A DNA stretch of 64,000 nucleotides, from assembly GCA_048013815.1 (NCBI GenBank), contig CM106586.1:310001-374000 (forward strand), given 5' to 3'. Each line of letters begins with the position of its first letter. Positions within the stretch are counted from its first letter, which is position 1. Position numbers and translations under genes: made by a program. The notes under the pieces are model-generated. The model worked only from the letters and a program-made list of their open reading frames with translations, made no database searches and was not told the DNA's origin. This stretch comes from Setoptus koraiensis (lineage: Eukaryota; Arthropoda). Below, one piece after another: positions 30,200-40,883 of this stretch.

Positions 30200-30446
30200 A
30201 AAATTAATGAGCTTGATGTGCTCGCCTTGGATATTGCAAAGGTAACTTCTCTCAATTATCCAGAGATCAAATACAATCAGGACCAGCTCGATCGTGCCGC
30301 TTATTCTTGTCAACAATATTTTGAGAGACCAACTAGGATGGTTCGCCATGGAAAGATACAAGACCAAAGGAAAGTCAAGTTCATGAATGTATCCAATTTA
30401 AGCGCAAGGCCAATCCAACAATTATCAAGAATTACGATGTTGTCAG
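30200..30446 (+). pseudogene. Fragment of the unknown 585-aa protein family
   Basis: This stretch matches residues of about 52-135 of the proteins at 44990-46747 and 47352-49109. The best-preserved segment (DIAKVTSLN.PE.K..QDQLD) is about 70% identical. Many differences are silent third-position changes (GCT/GCA, AAA/AAG, TCG/TCT, CAA/CAG), so this family evolved as protein in this strand and frame. It is cut off by a family A element at 30447 and is degenerate. It shows that the 585-aa family is multicopy and older than the palindrome. Confidence 0.75.
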
Positions 30447-30822
30447 TTTTTAGCGCTTAATTTTAATTAAGTTGCTATTCGTGTGGTGATGATGGATACG
30501 TTTATTCACGTGAGTAGAACAAATCAGTGCAATTTTTTATCTAGGGAAAATTAGCACAAGGAAGGCACCTGGAAGCATCTGGTTTGTTATTACAGTGGAA
30601 GCTAGGAGGCGGAGTCATTGGAAAACAATTATACAGTGGAAGCTTAGATGCTTACTAGTCAAAATTAGAACCAAGAATGCTAGCTGTTTACAAATTGGAA
30701 TTAGCACTAGGGAAGCTAGAAAGGCGAAAACTAGGTAGATTTAGTACAATAGAACGCTTAAATGTTGGTTTTTTAAATTTAACACAGGAACAGCTAGGAG
30801 GCAAAATCACTAGGAAACAATG
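30447..30822 (+). mobile_element. Family A Helentron-like element, left half (A5a)
   Basis: Begins with the family A 5' end (tttttagcgcttaatttt, hairpin, then gtttattcacgtgagtagaa). The interior carries gctagg/cctagc motifs. It is inserted in the 585-aa-family fragment. At 30823 family B copy B4 begins; beyond it, family A sequence resumes in the opposite orientation, so this is half of a chimera. Confidence 0.7.
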
Positions 30823-31702
30823 GGTTGTTCTAGCGATTAGGTCCCAGCGCCGATTATGATGAAACTTCCGGTACAGGTTCATCTTGACCCAAAACCATCA
30901 GGAAAAGTGGTCCGGAAGTGCGGAAACTTCCGGTTCCGGATTTACATAAAAGTTGAATCTAGAGCTCTGAAATTTACTACAGAGACGTTTCAAGATACGA
31001 TGAAAAAGATGACATAAATTTAAGCTATGTGCGAAATAAGGTTTTAGAGATATATAGATAATACTAGGGTTAGAATACCTGAAGTGACAAAATTATTTCT
31101 TCGATGCACTCAGGGGATGCACATGCGGTGTGTCTGAGAACTCGGCCTGCGGCCTCGTATTCTGGAGGCCGTCACATCTCCGTCGTCGCTCCCGCGACGA
31201 CTGCGTGCGACGGGAACCCTTCGGGTAGGGTTGATGAGCGCTTCGGGTATCGGGCTGCGCCCTCTACCCTCCGCTCACATGACTGCAATCCATACACGAA
31301 TGATAGAAAAAGAACGAAATGGGGACGCATGGAAGGCTCTGAACATGTATCCGGCACAGAAAAGGAGCTGCGCATCCTTAAGTGTTGAACAGAATGGGCC
31401 TGATAGCGCACGTATTTGTTCGTGCGCGCGGGTATTCCGTCCCGTCTACGCCCCTGCAGCGGTTTCATCCAGATATCTCGTCAACCGGAAGTGAGACAAA
31501 TTTGAAATTGACGTTATCGTACTCTGCGTGCTCTGATTCACATGTATAGTGAGTTTCAAGCCTGTATCTCATTTTTTTTGTAAAACCGGAACCGGAAGTT
31601 TCCGCACTTCCGGACCACCGAGGTTATTGTTTTTGGGCCCTACGGGCCCCGTGTGTGAAGTTTCATCGAAATCTGACTGGGGCACTATTCGCTACAACAC
31701 CC
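30823..31702. mobile_element. Family B TIR element (B4), full length
   Basis: 880 bp, from ggttgttctagcgattaggt to the inverse block ctattcgctacaacaccc. It contains both subterminal CCGGAAGT palindromes and the GC-rich core. Flanking 8-mers differ: aaacaatg on the left, caatcttc on the right. They belong to family A sequence in opposite orientations, so the two ends probably come from two different insertions joined by recombination. Confidence 0.85.
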
Positions 31703-32044
31703 CAATCTTCTAGTTCTGACGCCTCTAGCTTCCCGTGCACTAAATCAGAATTGTCGACAGCTAGCCTTCTGCTGTGCTAAATTCATCTAGTTAGCATCTC
31801 AGCTTTGAGCGTGCTAATCGCGTCTAGTAAGTGAACGCGCATAGCATTCTATGTGCTAAATTCAACTAATCAACATTGTAAGCTTTGAGTGTTCTGAATT
31901 TATCTAGTTTATTTCTCATAGTGCAGCTTTCACCGTGCTATTTTTCCCTAGTTGAGAAAAGCGCTGATTTGTTCTACTCACGTGAATAAACGTAGAGCCC
32001 AGAACCATCCCAATAGCTGCTTAATTAAAATTAAGCGCTAAAAA
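31703..32044 (-). mobile_element. Family A Helentron-like element, right half (A5b)
   Basis: On the minus strand this is the first 340 bp of family A: terminus tttttagcgcttaatttt, hairpin, cgtttattcacgtgagtaga, then the ctagcttcc.gtgcact interior, close to 5495-5843. It joins B4 on the left and family B copy B6 on the right. Confidence 0.75.
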
Positions 32045-33023
32045 TTTGTCCGGAAGCCAGGAAACTTCCAGTTCCGGTTTGACATAAAGTTGAAGCTAGA
32101 GATCTGAAACTCACTAGACCGACGTTTCAAAGAACGCTGAACAGGATGGCATACTTTTCAGCTCTGTGCGACTTCCGGTTTTCAAGATATCAGCATATTT
32201 ATAGGTTTGGAAGACCGGAAGTTGACGAATTTCAGCTTCGCTGCACTCGGGTATGAACCTGCGAAAGGTCTGAGAACTCGGCCTGCGGCCTCGTAATTTG
32301 GAGGCCGTCACATCTCCGTCGTCGCTCCCGCGACGACTACGTGCGACGGGAACCCTTCGGGTAGGGTTGATGAGCGCTTCGGGTATCGGGCTGCGCTCTC
32401 TACCCTCCGCTCACATGACTGCAATCCAGACACTGATGTTTGGAATGGCAGAAGAAAATGATGATACATAGTGCCGCGCATACGTGGCACAGAATGAGTC
32501 CGCTGAACGAAACCGCACAGACTGTTAGAGAGAAACAACACACAGCAGAGTGAGTGCGACCATCTATTATATTGTAAGCACACATTGCGCTTGCGCAACA
32601 TACGCTATATATATGATTGTTAAGCACAAAGATGCACACTAGCCAATATAGCTGCCATTAAATAACGCCACTAGCGAATGTAACTGCATTCAATAAACAT
32701 CTATAGTAAAATATATACAGCCCCAGTCTCTACCTTCTGTTCAATTTTCTCTCATACAGACCCGGCCGCACCCTCGGATCAACTTGGACCTCTTTATCTA
32801 TCGAACCGGAAGTCATAGAAAATTAATTTTGATGCCATTATGTTCCCCGGGGTGTCTCCTATCTAATTCTGAAATTTGGCAGCTCTATCTCGATATTTTT
32901 GTATCTCCGGAACCGGAAATTTCCTGGCATCCGGAATACTTAATTCATAGTATGGGGTCCCTACGGGGCCTCTGTGTGAAGTTTCATCGAAATCCGAGTG
33001 GGGACCTAATCGCTACAACACCC
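32045..33023. mobile_element. Family B TIR element (B6), left terminus missing
   Basis: Starts at the left subterminal block (gtccggaagccaggaaactt), runs through the GC-rich core and right subterminal block, and ends cctaatcgctacaacaccc. It interrupts the integrase C-terminal region of Gypsy-4. About 980 bp remain. The left terminal repeat is lost at the A5b junction. Confidence 0.75.
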
Positions 33024-34245
33024 TTTTGATTCCTGCGAGGTGGTGCAGGCGGTGCTTCTATTGGTTCTGCATTTGTTTGCTCATCAGTATGTGTTGTTTG
33101 CTTGTCCTGTTTATAGTAATAAATACGGCTGACGTGGGCTGTTGTTATTTGTTTCCCTTTGGAATAAACCTCATCTGATAATTTTAATTTATAGATGTTG
33201 TTCGGCAGGCATTGTATTATGCGATATGGGCCTCGAAAACGTTTCGAAAATTTCGTCGTCCCTTCCACGGACTTTTGTGGAAAGAATACTTTTACGATGT
33301 CGTTCAATTTGAACTTTACATCTTGATGTCGATCGTCGTATATCTTTTTGCCGCTGCTGTTGGATTTCATTATGGCTTCTCTGGCCTTTGCATGTACAAG
33401 AGTAAGCTTATTTGCCAGCCCGTCAATGTATATGTCGGCTGTGCTTTTTAGTATTATGGGGTCGTTGGGTATTCGTCCCCTTCTGCCAAATAGAAGCTCG
33501 TAAGGCGTGAAGCCTGTGGACTTGTGCCGAGTGGTGTTTATGGAGAGGGTAGTAAAAGGGAGCGTCTCGTCCTATTGTTTATCTGTGTCATTATCAATAG
33601 ACATGGCTAATTTGTCTTTTACTGTTTGGATAGTTCTTTCCACCATCCCATTGCCCTCATGGTGGTATGGCGTGGAAAAAGACAATTCGATGGACAGTAA
33701 TCGTCCCAAATCTGTGACGATTTTCGCTGCAAAGCAGGGCGCGTTGTCCATATGGAGCTTTTGTGGTGCTCCTAATGTGGGTAAGATTTTGTTGATAATG
33801 AAGTCGGTTACTATTCCTCCGCTGGTTGTCTTTGTCGGCATAGTAATTATGTATCTCGTGAAACAATCCACAGCTACCAGTTGTTCTGCTTTTTGGTCAT
33901 CGAAAGAGGTCCATAGAAGTCTAATGCGAGCATAGAGAGCGGTTCGTAGATCTCGAACGAAGACATCAAGCCTTGCTCTTTTGTTCGTTGTTGTTTATAC
34001 AGCTGGCAAACTTCGCGTGTTTGCACAAACTCTTCAATCTCTTTGCTCATGCCTGGCCAAAAGTAAATTTCTTTTATTTTGAGTACTGTTTGTTCAATGC
34101 CGGAGTGCCCCCCAGCTGCTGTCATGTGTTTGTCGTCTAAGATTTTCTTCCTGTGCTTGGAAGACACATACAATCTATCTTTTTTATAGTTGTAGCCTCT
34201 GATCATAGAGTATTCTGTCTCGCCTCTTTTAACTTGCACTCCTAG
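33024..34245 (-). pseudogene. Gypsy-4: Ty3/Gypsy integrase fragment
   Basis: The minus strand encodes the integrase HHCC-type finger (MTAAGGHSGIEQTVLKIKEI), the catalytic core (LALDFYGPLS, HMDNAPCF, ERTIQTVKDKL) and the C-terminal GPY-type region (RFRGPYRIIQCLPNN). It is cut by family B at 33023 and by family A at about 34246. It is a broken Ty3/Gypsy fossil with a few interruptions. Confidence 0.8.
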
Positions 34246-34539
34246 CTTCCCTAGTGCTAAATTCAATTTGTAAACAGCTAGTACTATCGCATGCTAATTT
34301 TTACTAGTTAGTGTCTCAGCCTCTATTGTATAATTAATTTCTGATAACTCCGCCTCCTAGCATTCCCTGTACTAACAAATTAGATATAACCTACGATGAA
34401 ACCCACGAGATGCTTCCCGACGCCTTCGCTCTACTAATTTTTTCTAGAAAAAAATAGCACTGATTTGTTCTGTCACGTGAATAAACGTAGTCATAATCAC
34501 CACCCCAATAGCAACTTAATTAAAATTAAGCGCTAAAAA
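34246..34539 (-). mobile_element. Family A Helentron-like element, 5' end only (A6)
   Basis: On the minus strand it starts tttttagcgcttaatttt at 34539 with hairpin and cgtttattcacgtgac, then about 280 bp of interior. The 3' end is absent. It separates the Gypsy-4 integrase from an env fragment of the opposite orientation. Confidence 0.7.
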
Positions 34540-35476
34540 ACGTGTTGGTCAACGACAGAGAAGCGACGCAACACTATCTAAAAACGTTGAGCGACAGAAT
34601 ATCGCTCGTAAGGAAAGAGGCGGAAATGAACACCGCGGCAGCAATTGTTCTGGCTTTCTTCATGGGATAGAAGTGATGGCCAATGAAATCGCGACCAGTG
34701 CCAGCGAGTGGCGCTACAACAAGAAAGTCATCTTCAACTTGTTCAACCTGCTGCAGGCCCAAGACAAGTACAGCAGTCTTATAAGTAGGCACGGCAGACC
34801 AATTGCATGTTCGTACCTCAATGATACCTTAATATTGAGCTTCATCACCCACAAGGTGGACGAGAAAACTACGATATTCAAGTTCAACACGTTTAGGCAT
34901 TACACCGGCCCCAAAGAAAATCTGTGTCTGCGGGAGTGGAATGGGCCGACCTTGATCCTTGCCAACACGACGGCAGAATGTTTCAAGACGCTCTCCCTGA
35001 CTGATCTTAGCACCGATCAGACAGTAAGGACAGCCTGCGCGAGCAGTCAGAGCCTTCCACAGTTTGATAAACTCTGGAAAACATCACATTGCGTGAACGG
35101 CTCAGACATCACGGTGGCAGAGCAGACATGGGTGGTCACCAGTGAAGACTTCCACCACATTTACTGCTACACGGAAAATGTCACACTGGCAAGAAAAGGA
35201 GATTACGAATGCCCAAACTTCGTCTTCAAGATACCAGACGACGAGGCATTCCAAATCGGCGCATACAAATATCATGCCGAAAGCATCAAAATAGCAACCC
35301 ACGAGGACTTCAAAAGCACAGCCTCATCGAGGATCCTCTACCAGCTCAACACTAAGGCGGAGCCCATGGTTCTAGAAAAGTTCCAAAAAGGAAAAGAGCT
35401 TATTGACTCGATGAAAGCCACGGAGACCCTTAATTTAAGAAGGGGGATGTTAGGAAGAGACTGCCACGGCTTCTGA
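34540..35476 (+). pseudogene. Env fragment of a Ty3/Gypsy element
   Basis: The main open part (34673-35476) encodes a Cys-containing ectodomain with several N-glycosylation sites (NTT, NGS, NVT) and the signature IYCYTENVT...YECPNFVF. This parallels the Gypsy-1 env C-terminal portion, so both come from one env lineage. The membrane anchor region is not recognised. It is followed by an LTR-like stretch in the same orientation. It is broken, with about two interruptions. Confidence 0.65.
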
Positions 35477-35483
35477 CGCGATG

Positions 35484-35695
35484 TTATACTCGGCACAGAA
35501 GCCAGAAGCCGAACTGTGCTGCGCACAGATCGGCACAACCAATAATGTATCCCTGCTCCGCTATATAAGTGAGCGCAGTGTTCTAAATGAAGCAGACTAG
35601 TTTTCACCTTCTTACACTAACAACTGTTGGGTTTCATCCAGGAAAGTGGCTTTATTTAAGTTTGGTGTGCGATTTATATAGTGTGCATGTATTGG
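35484..35695 (+). repeat. 3' LTR-like stretch after the env fragment
   Basis: Contains a TATA box (ctccgctatataagtgagcg) between imperfect inverted arms, and a block gtttcatcc(a/c)(g/c)gaaagtggctttatttaag repeated at about 37206-37240. This block probably covers R-U5, with ctttatttaag as polyadenylation region. The element's 5' LTR was not found. Confidence 0.5.
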
Positions 35696-35933
35696 GCCCT
35701 GGTGCCACTCTCCAAGATTTCGTCCTTGTTGGGCATCGGGTAAACCCACTTCTTAGTAGTGCTGTTGAGGCGGCGGTAGTCCATGCAGAATCTGGTGGAT
35801 CCATCGCGCTTCTTAACCAGCACCGGGCTGGCAAATGGGGACGTGGACTCTTTTATTACTCCCTTGCGGAGCATTTCGTCTACTTGATTCTGTATTGTTT
35901 CTTTTTCTTTAAATGCGAGCTGGCGCAGGGGAG
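35696..35933 (-). pseudogene. Ty3/Gypsy RT N-terminal fragment
   Basis: The minus strand encodes the start of a Gypsy reverse transcriptase (MLRKGVIKESTSPFASPVLV, then FCMDYRRLNS and WVYPMPNKDEIL). It is bounded by the LTR-like stretch and by A7, and is a short broken fossil. Orientation is opposite to the env fragment next to it. Confidence 0.75.
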
Positions 35934-36931
35934 TTTTTAGCGCTTAATTTTAATTAAGCTGCTATTGGGGTGGTGATGATGACTAGGTTTATTCACGTGA
36001 CTATGTAATCCTATGGAGGTTTGACTTAGTCAAATTTGTGAGAATCCTGCTAGATATTACACATGTATTCCGATGTAGATTTGACTTGGTCTATTATCGC
36101 TTTACTCGAAAATATTTCGTATGCAATCCTATGGAGATTTGACTAGGTCGAATTTGTGAGGAGCTCGGTGGTGACAAATCGAACTTCAAAATTGAAAATT
36201 CGAATTTCTAATAAGAGTTTCAGCTGCTAGTTCGAAGTTAGTGGTTGAGTGTTCTTAGTTCTATGGTCAGAGTTCGATGGTCACATTTCGAACTTCGAAA
36301 TTCGAAATTGAAAATTCGATTTCCTGATGATAGTTCCATCTGCTCCGTCGAAGTTCGATGGTTACAATTCGAAGTTCGGTGGCCACAATTCGAACTTCGA
36401 AATTCGAAATTGAAAATTCGATTTCCTGATGATAGTTCCATCTGCTCCGTCGAAGTTCGATGGTTACAATTCGAAGTTCGGTGGCCACCATTCGAACTTC
36501 GAAATTCGAAATTGAAAATTCGATTTTCTAGTGATAGTTTCATCTGCTCTGTCGGAGTTCGGTGGTCAGTGTTCGATGGTCAGAGTTCGATGGCCACAAT
36601 TCGAACTTCGAAATTCGAAATTGAAAATTCGATTTCCTGATGATAGTTCCATCTGCTCCGTCGAAGTTCGATGGTTACAATTCGAAGTTCGGTGGCCACA
36701 ATTCGAACTTCGAAATTCGAAATTGAAAATTCGATTTTCTAGTGATAGTTTCATCTGCTCTGTCGGAGTTCGGTGGTCAGTGTTCGATGGTCAGAGTTCG
36801 ATGGTCACATTTCGAACTTCGAAATTGAAAATTCGATTTCCTGATGATAGTTTCATCTGCTCTGTCGAAGTTCGATGGTCAGAGTTCGATGGTCACATTT
36901 CGAACTTCGAAATTCGAAATTGAAAATTCGA
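35934..36931 (+). mobile_element. Family A Helentron-like element (A7), 3' end missing
   Basis: Starts tttttagcgcttaatttt with hairpin, then ggtttattcacgtgactatg. Tandem units follow with ttcgaaattcgaaattg palindromes and the marker tgatagttccatctgctc, in a higher-order arrangement of about 120-bp units. The 3' hairpin end is absent; a family D element begins at 36932. Confidence 0.75.
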
Positions 36932-37190
36932 GGTTATTCTATCGAATAGTGACCACGCCCAATTTGGGTATTTTGGGTATTTTCGGGTAGGGTATTGTGC
37001 CCTGAGACCGGAAAAGGTATTTCGGAAGTGCGGAAATTCTTCGTTCCCGAGATACCCGAGGTACCGCATTCTGGGTATTTGAGGGCATATTGACGGTACC
37101 ATCGGCCGCACCGACCCGCCCGAATATCCGGTGATGTACTATTGTCATTATACCGATGGTAAATTGAAAAAATTTCGAGTTCCACTACTC
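36932..37190. mobile_element. Family D TIR element, left part
   Basis: Starts ggttattctatcgaatagtg, then accacgcccaatttgggtat, tandem tattttgggta words and the CCGGAAGT-related block. This matches the left end of the complete family D copies at 39878 and 54303. The right half is missing. Confidence 0.65.
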
Positions 37191-37431
37191 AGAACCTCCA
37201 TGTTAGGTTTCATCCACGAAAGTGGCTTTATTTAAGTTTGGTGTGCGATGTTATTTTCGTGTAATGTAATTGTGTTTATTCTACTATGTTACACTATATA
37301 TATATGATTAAAAATACATGGTGTTTCAAAAGCGCGGCCAGATTCGCGCATGCGATAGACGACATGTATAACACCGTCTTCTACCTTACTGTTAAGGTGT
37401 TTCAATTCGTCAGTCAATTTATTGCATGATT
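37191..37431. other. LTR-like remnant beside the gap
   Basis: Repeats gtttcatccacgaaagtggc...ttatttaag, also seen at about 35630, which marks an LTR fragment. After it comes a TATATA run and, on the minus strand, a short open stretch entering the gap. No product is recognised. Confidence 0.4.
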
Positions 37432-37931
37432 NNNNNNNNNNNNNNNNNNNNNNNNNNNNNNNNNNNNNNNNNNNNNNNNNNNNNNNNNNNNNNNNNNNNN
37501 NNNNNNNNNNNNNNNNNNNNNNNNNNNNNNNNNNNNNNNNNNNNNNNNNNNNNNNNNNNNNNNNNNNNNNNNNNNNNNNNNNNNNNNNNNNNNNNNNNNN
37601 NNNNNNNNNNNNNNNNNNNNNNNNNNNNNNNNNNNNNNNNNNNNNNNNNNNNNNNNNNNNNNNNNNNNNNNNNNNNNNNNNNNNNNNNNNNNNNNNNNNN
37701 NNNNNNNNNNNNNNNNNNNNNNNNNNNNNNNNNNNNNNNNNNNNNNNNNNNNNNNNNNNNNNNNNNNNNNNNNNNNNNNNNNNNNNNNNNNNNNNNNNNN
37801 NNNNNNNNNNNNNNNNNNNNNNNNNNNNNNNNNNNNNNNNNNNNNNNNNNNNNNNNNNNNNNNNNNNNNNNNNNNNNNNNNNNNNNNNNNNNNNNNNNNN
37901 NNNNNNNNNNNNNNNNNNNNNNNNNNNNNNN
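37432..37931. other. Assembly gap, 500 N
   Basis: Exactly 500 N. The left arm of the giant inverted repeat runs directly into this gap, so the true outer boundary of the palindrome and its link to the left flank are unresolved. Confidence 0.99.
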
Positions 37932-38045
37932 GATAGTTTGTAATGCGCGCTCCGCCGGAGCATCTGCACGAGCTGACACTGGGTGGCGCTGCTGCTGAAC
38001 TTGCGTTATTCTGATAATTTGTAAAGCGCGCTCCGGTGGAGCGTG
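37932..38045 (-). repeat. Edge of the 81-bp minisatellite (left arm)
   Basis: Reverse complement of 57121-57238: two copies of the hairpin word cgctcc(g/a)(g/c)cggagcg, then the gap. It shows that the LINE inserted next to, or within, this array before the inverted duplication formed. Confidence 0.85.
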
Positions 38046-38117
38046 CAAAATTGGTTGGTTTGTTTGGTTGGTTGGTTTGGTTGGTTGGTTGGTTGGTTGG
38101 TTGGTTGGTTGGTTGGT
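38046..38117 (-). repeat. (AACC)n tail of the LINE
   Basis: About 70 bp of ggtt repeats with a few variants on the plus strand. In LINE orientation this is an AACC repeat directly after the 3' UTR (ataaaagccacttaacc). Some R1-clade LINEs end in short tandem repeats instead of poly(A). The mirror copy (57048-57119) has a different repeat count and composition. Confidence 0.75.
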
Positions 38118-38342
38118 TAAGTGGCTTTTATTTATATATATGTTACATCAAAAGAAGATATGATACATTACATATATATCCGGGTCGTGGTGCAACTCAT
38201 TTGGGATCTATCGACCATGAGTTATATGACCCGCCGGGTTTTAAAGTTTAAAAGAACGTCAGAGCCCGAATCCCTGCGTGTCTTACATCTTATTTCAGCC
38301 GATTACATTAGTTGACAATTGATTAAATTGACTTGTGTTTTG

Positions 38343-39877
38343 TTATCCTTCGTGATTGGTCCCATCATTGATTGCCAATAATGCTATTCGGGAATTCTCG
38401 ATCCAGTCAAGCTTTTTATTCTTATGAATGAATTTCTTGAGCCTGTAATAGGCAGTTCTATCTGCCATAATATCCTTCAGTGTATTGTACCCTTTTGGTT
38501 TGATATACTCTTCCAAGACCTGTCTGTCCTCATTGTATGCCTGGCATTCAAATGTGTAATGTTCCGCATTATCTATGGCCCTGATGTTGCGACTTGCGCA
38601 CGGTTCACAGTAGGGATATCTAACCAGTTCTTGTTTGCTTAGCATATCGTTAAAATAGCCATGGCCTGTTAAAATCTGCGTTATCCGATAGCCCGGAGTA
38701 ATCCATTTCATCTGAAGTCTGTCGATAACATTGGGAAATATTCGTCGGGTGTGCTTGCCCCAGGTTTTTGGATCAGCGTTCTCTCTTAGATAGCAGTCAT
38801 TCCAAATGTCTGCCATCCATTTTTTAACTTGGGCTTTATGATCTTTTACTTTTTCTGAGTCTATGTCGTATATACTTGTGTCTACTTCCGGCCATATCTC
38901 GCTTGTTTCGTGTAGTTTGATGTATTCAATGTTTGCCCAGATCAGCCTGATTGCATTTGCCGAGTCTGAGTTGTTCATATCTCTGTGGATCAGCTCACTG
39001 TATTTGATGCCTGTTGCGTTCTCGAAGTAAATAAAGTGGAACGTTTTGTCGTTTTGGAGCAATCGTCTTCTTTTGAGTTGATCCACAATGTATTCTGTTG
39101 CCAATAGTTGCATTGTAACTGTCGTTCCTTTCCACATTGGTGTCTTCCTAAGTCTATACGCTTTGATAGTCTCGCCAGTTAGGAGATCCAAGTGATATGA
39201 GTATACATGAGTGGCATCCTCTTCAGCCTTAATATAATGATGCTCAATGTGATTTCCTATTGGTGTTGTGAGCAGGCTGTATCCTCTTTTTGTTCTTTTA
39301 TTGTTGACCCGTCTTACGTATGTGTTTGGTGCCGGTAGTTGATGTGTTTTTATTATTTCCGGTATTCCTACCTTGATTCTGCACCTCCTAATTAATGACA
39401 AATTACTCAGTGTTTGTCCCTTGTGCGAGTGTGTATAGCCATGCACATTGCTTAGGTACCAGTTTATGGCTTGTTCTTCGATTAATAAATTAATAGGTAG
39501 GACTCCGCTAACAATGTTTGCTATTGAGCTAGATATCTTTGAGTATGCCCTACAGAGCCTTACTAGTTTCTCTCTCTGCCATTTGACCAGGGCATTAGTG
39601 CATTTTCTACTTTTCACCACCTTGTGCCAGATCGGTGATCCGTACGTGAGTACTGGCTGGATGGCTCCTTCAAAGATTCGTATTGCATTCCTGGGGTCTA
39701 GTCCCCACTTGTTGCTGCAAGCGGGCGATAGTAGTTGCCACTTTGTATTTGCTTTTTTCATTGCTATTTCTACATGTTCGGTCCACGTAAGTTCATTGTT
39801 TATGTATAAACCCAATATTCTAACCAGTTTAGATTCGGTTATTATATGTTTGTCCACCTTGATGCTGAACACATTTG
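38343..39877 (-). CDS. LINE ORF2, C-terminal part (left arm)
   Basis: About 510 residues after the RT. It begins with the post-RT thumb-like region (RILGLYINNELTWTEHVEIA, AIQPVLTYGSPIWH), common in R1/I-type LINEs. It ends with a Cys/His cluster (CEPCASRN...AEHYTFECQ), the C-terminal CCHC-like motif thought to bind nucleic acid. The part is open throughout. The frame preceding it is separated by the family D insertion, so this protein cannot be made as one piece in this copy. Confidence 0.85.
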
Positions 39878-40883
39878 GGTTATTGTTCGGAACACGTACC
39901 ACGCCCAATTTGGGTATTTTGGGTATTTTTTGGTAGGGTATTGTGCCCTGATATCCGAATAGGAATTCCGGAAGTGCGGAAATTCTTCGTTCCCGAGTTA
40001 CCCGAGGTACCGCATTGTGGGTATTTTAGGGTATTTGGAGGCATATTGACGATACAATCGATCGTACCCACCCGAACGGACATCGGTTAGGGTACCAACA
40101 TCTTTATACCGAAGATAGATTGCACCTAGAAGCTCTAGAAGTCGAGTAAAAGCAGTCGAACTGAAGAGGCGTGACCGATGCGTGCGGCGCGGAGTGAAAC
40201 TGCACCCGCAATTAGTCAGACTACACACCGAGTCTCAGCGCGTGCACTATTACTATTTGCTACCAGTTGCGCGTGCCCATTCACGTGTGGACCAGATTCA
40301 CGTACATCACACGATCAGGGATATATCCACAAACTTTTGGGATTTTACCACCGAAAAAGAGTTCCACAGTCGAGCAGGTTGGGCCCGGGCCGGAAGAGGG
40401 GTTCGGCCTCCAGTCGTCCACGCCTACGGCCTGCGGCCTCCGGCGGGACGACTGACGGCCACCTAACTAAAAAAGATTCTTCCCGAGGAATGGGAGTCGA
40501 GTGGGCGGGGCCCGTGATCGGGCCGGGTTTCTTTCATATATGGTGTGAACCCGCTTTAAAGACCGTAACTAGGTGGTAGTACAGCCGAATCGCGTCAGTT
40601 TGCAAACCGGAAGTGTGACTTGCACTTATTGTCCAATCGCCAACGAGTTGATGTAAGAGATTTACCTCAACGCTATCACATAGATAGCATCTGGATCTAG
40701 ACAATCATACAAAAATCTAAGGTCTGGGGCCCCTCAGAGGCCCGGAAAATGCATTTTTCCATATCTCCGGAAGTAGAAATTTCCGCACTTCCGGACCACT
40801 ATATTTGTTCTTTAGGGCCCCTTCGGGGCCCATGTGTGAAGTTTGGAGGAAATCGGGCTTGGTACGTGTTCCGAACAACACCC
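39878..40883. mobile_element. Family D TIR element, complete (left arm)
   Basis: 1,006 bp flanked by the exact 8-bp duplication cacatttg (39870-39877 and 40884-40891). Terminal repeats: ggttattgttcggaacacgt at the left; the right end reads gggtgttgttcggaacacgt in inverse. The interior has tattttgggta words, CCGGAAGT palindromes near both ends, and a GC-rich core (about 40380-40530) including a cccggcc..ggccggg inverted repeat. It is non-coding, and present in both palindrome arms, so it inserted before the inverted duplication. Confidence 0.92.

Noticed and set aside
38046-38117. GGTT repeats considered as telomere-like DNA
   Set aside because: The repeat is the 3' tail of a LINE, is mirrored at the other arm with altered composition, and is only about 70 bp.
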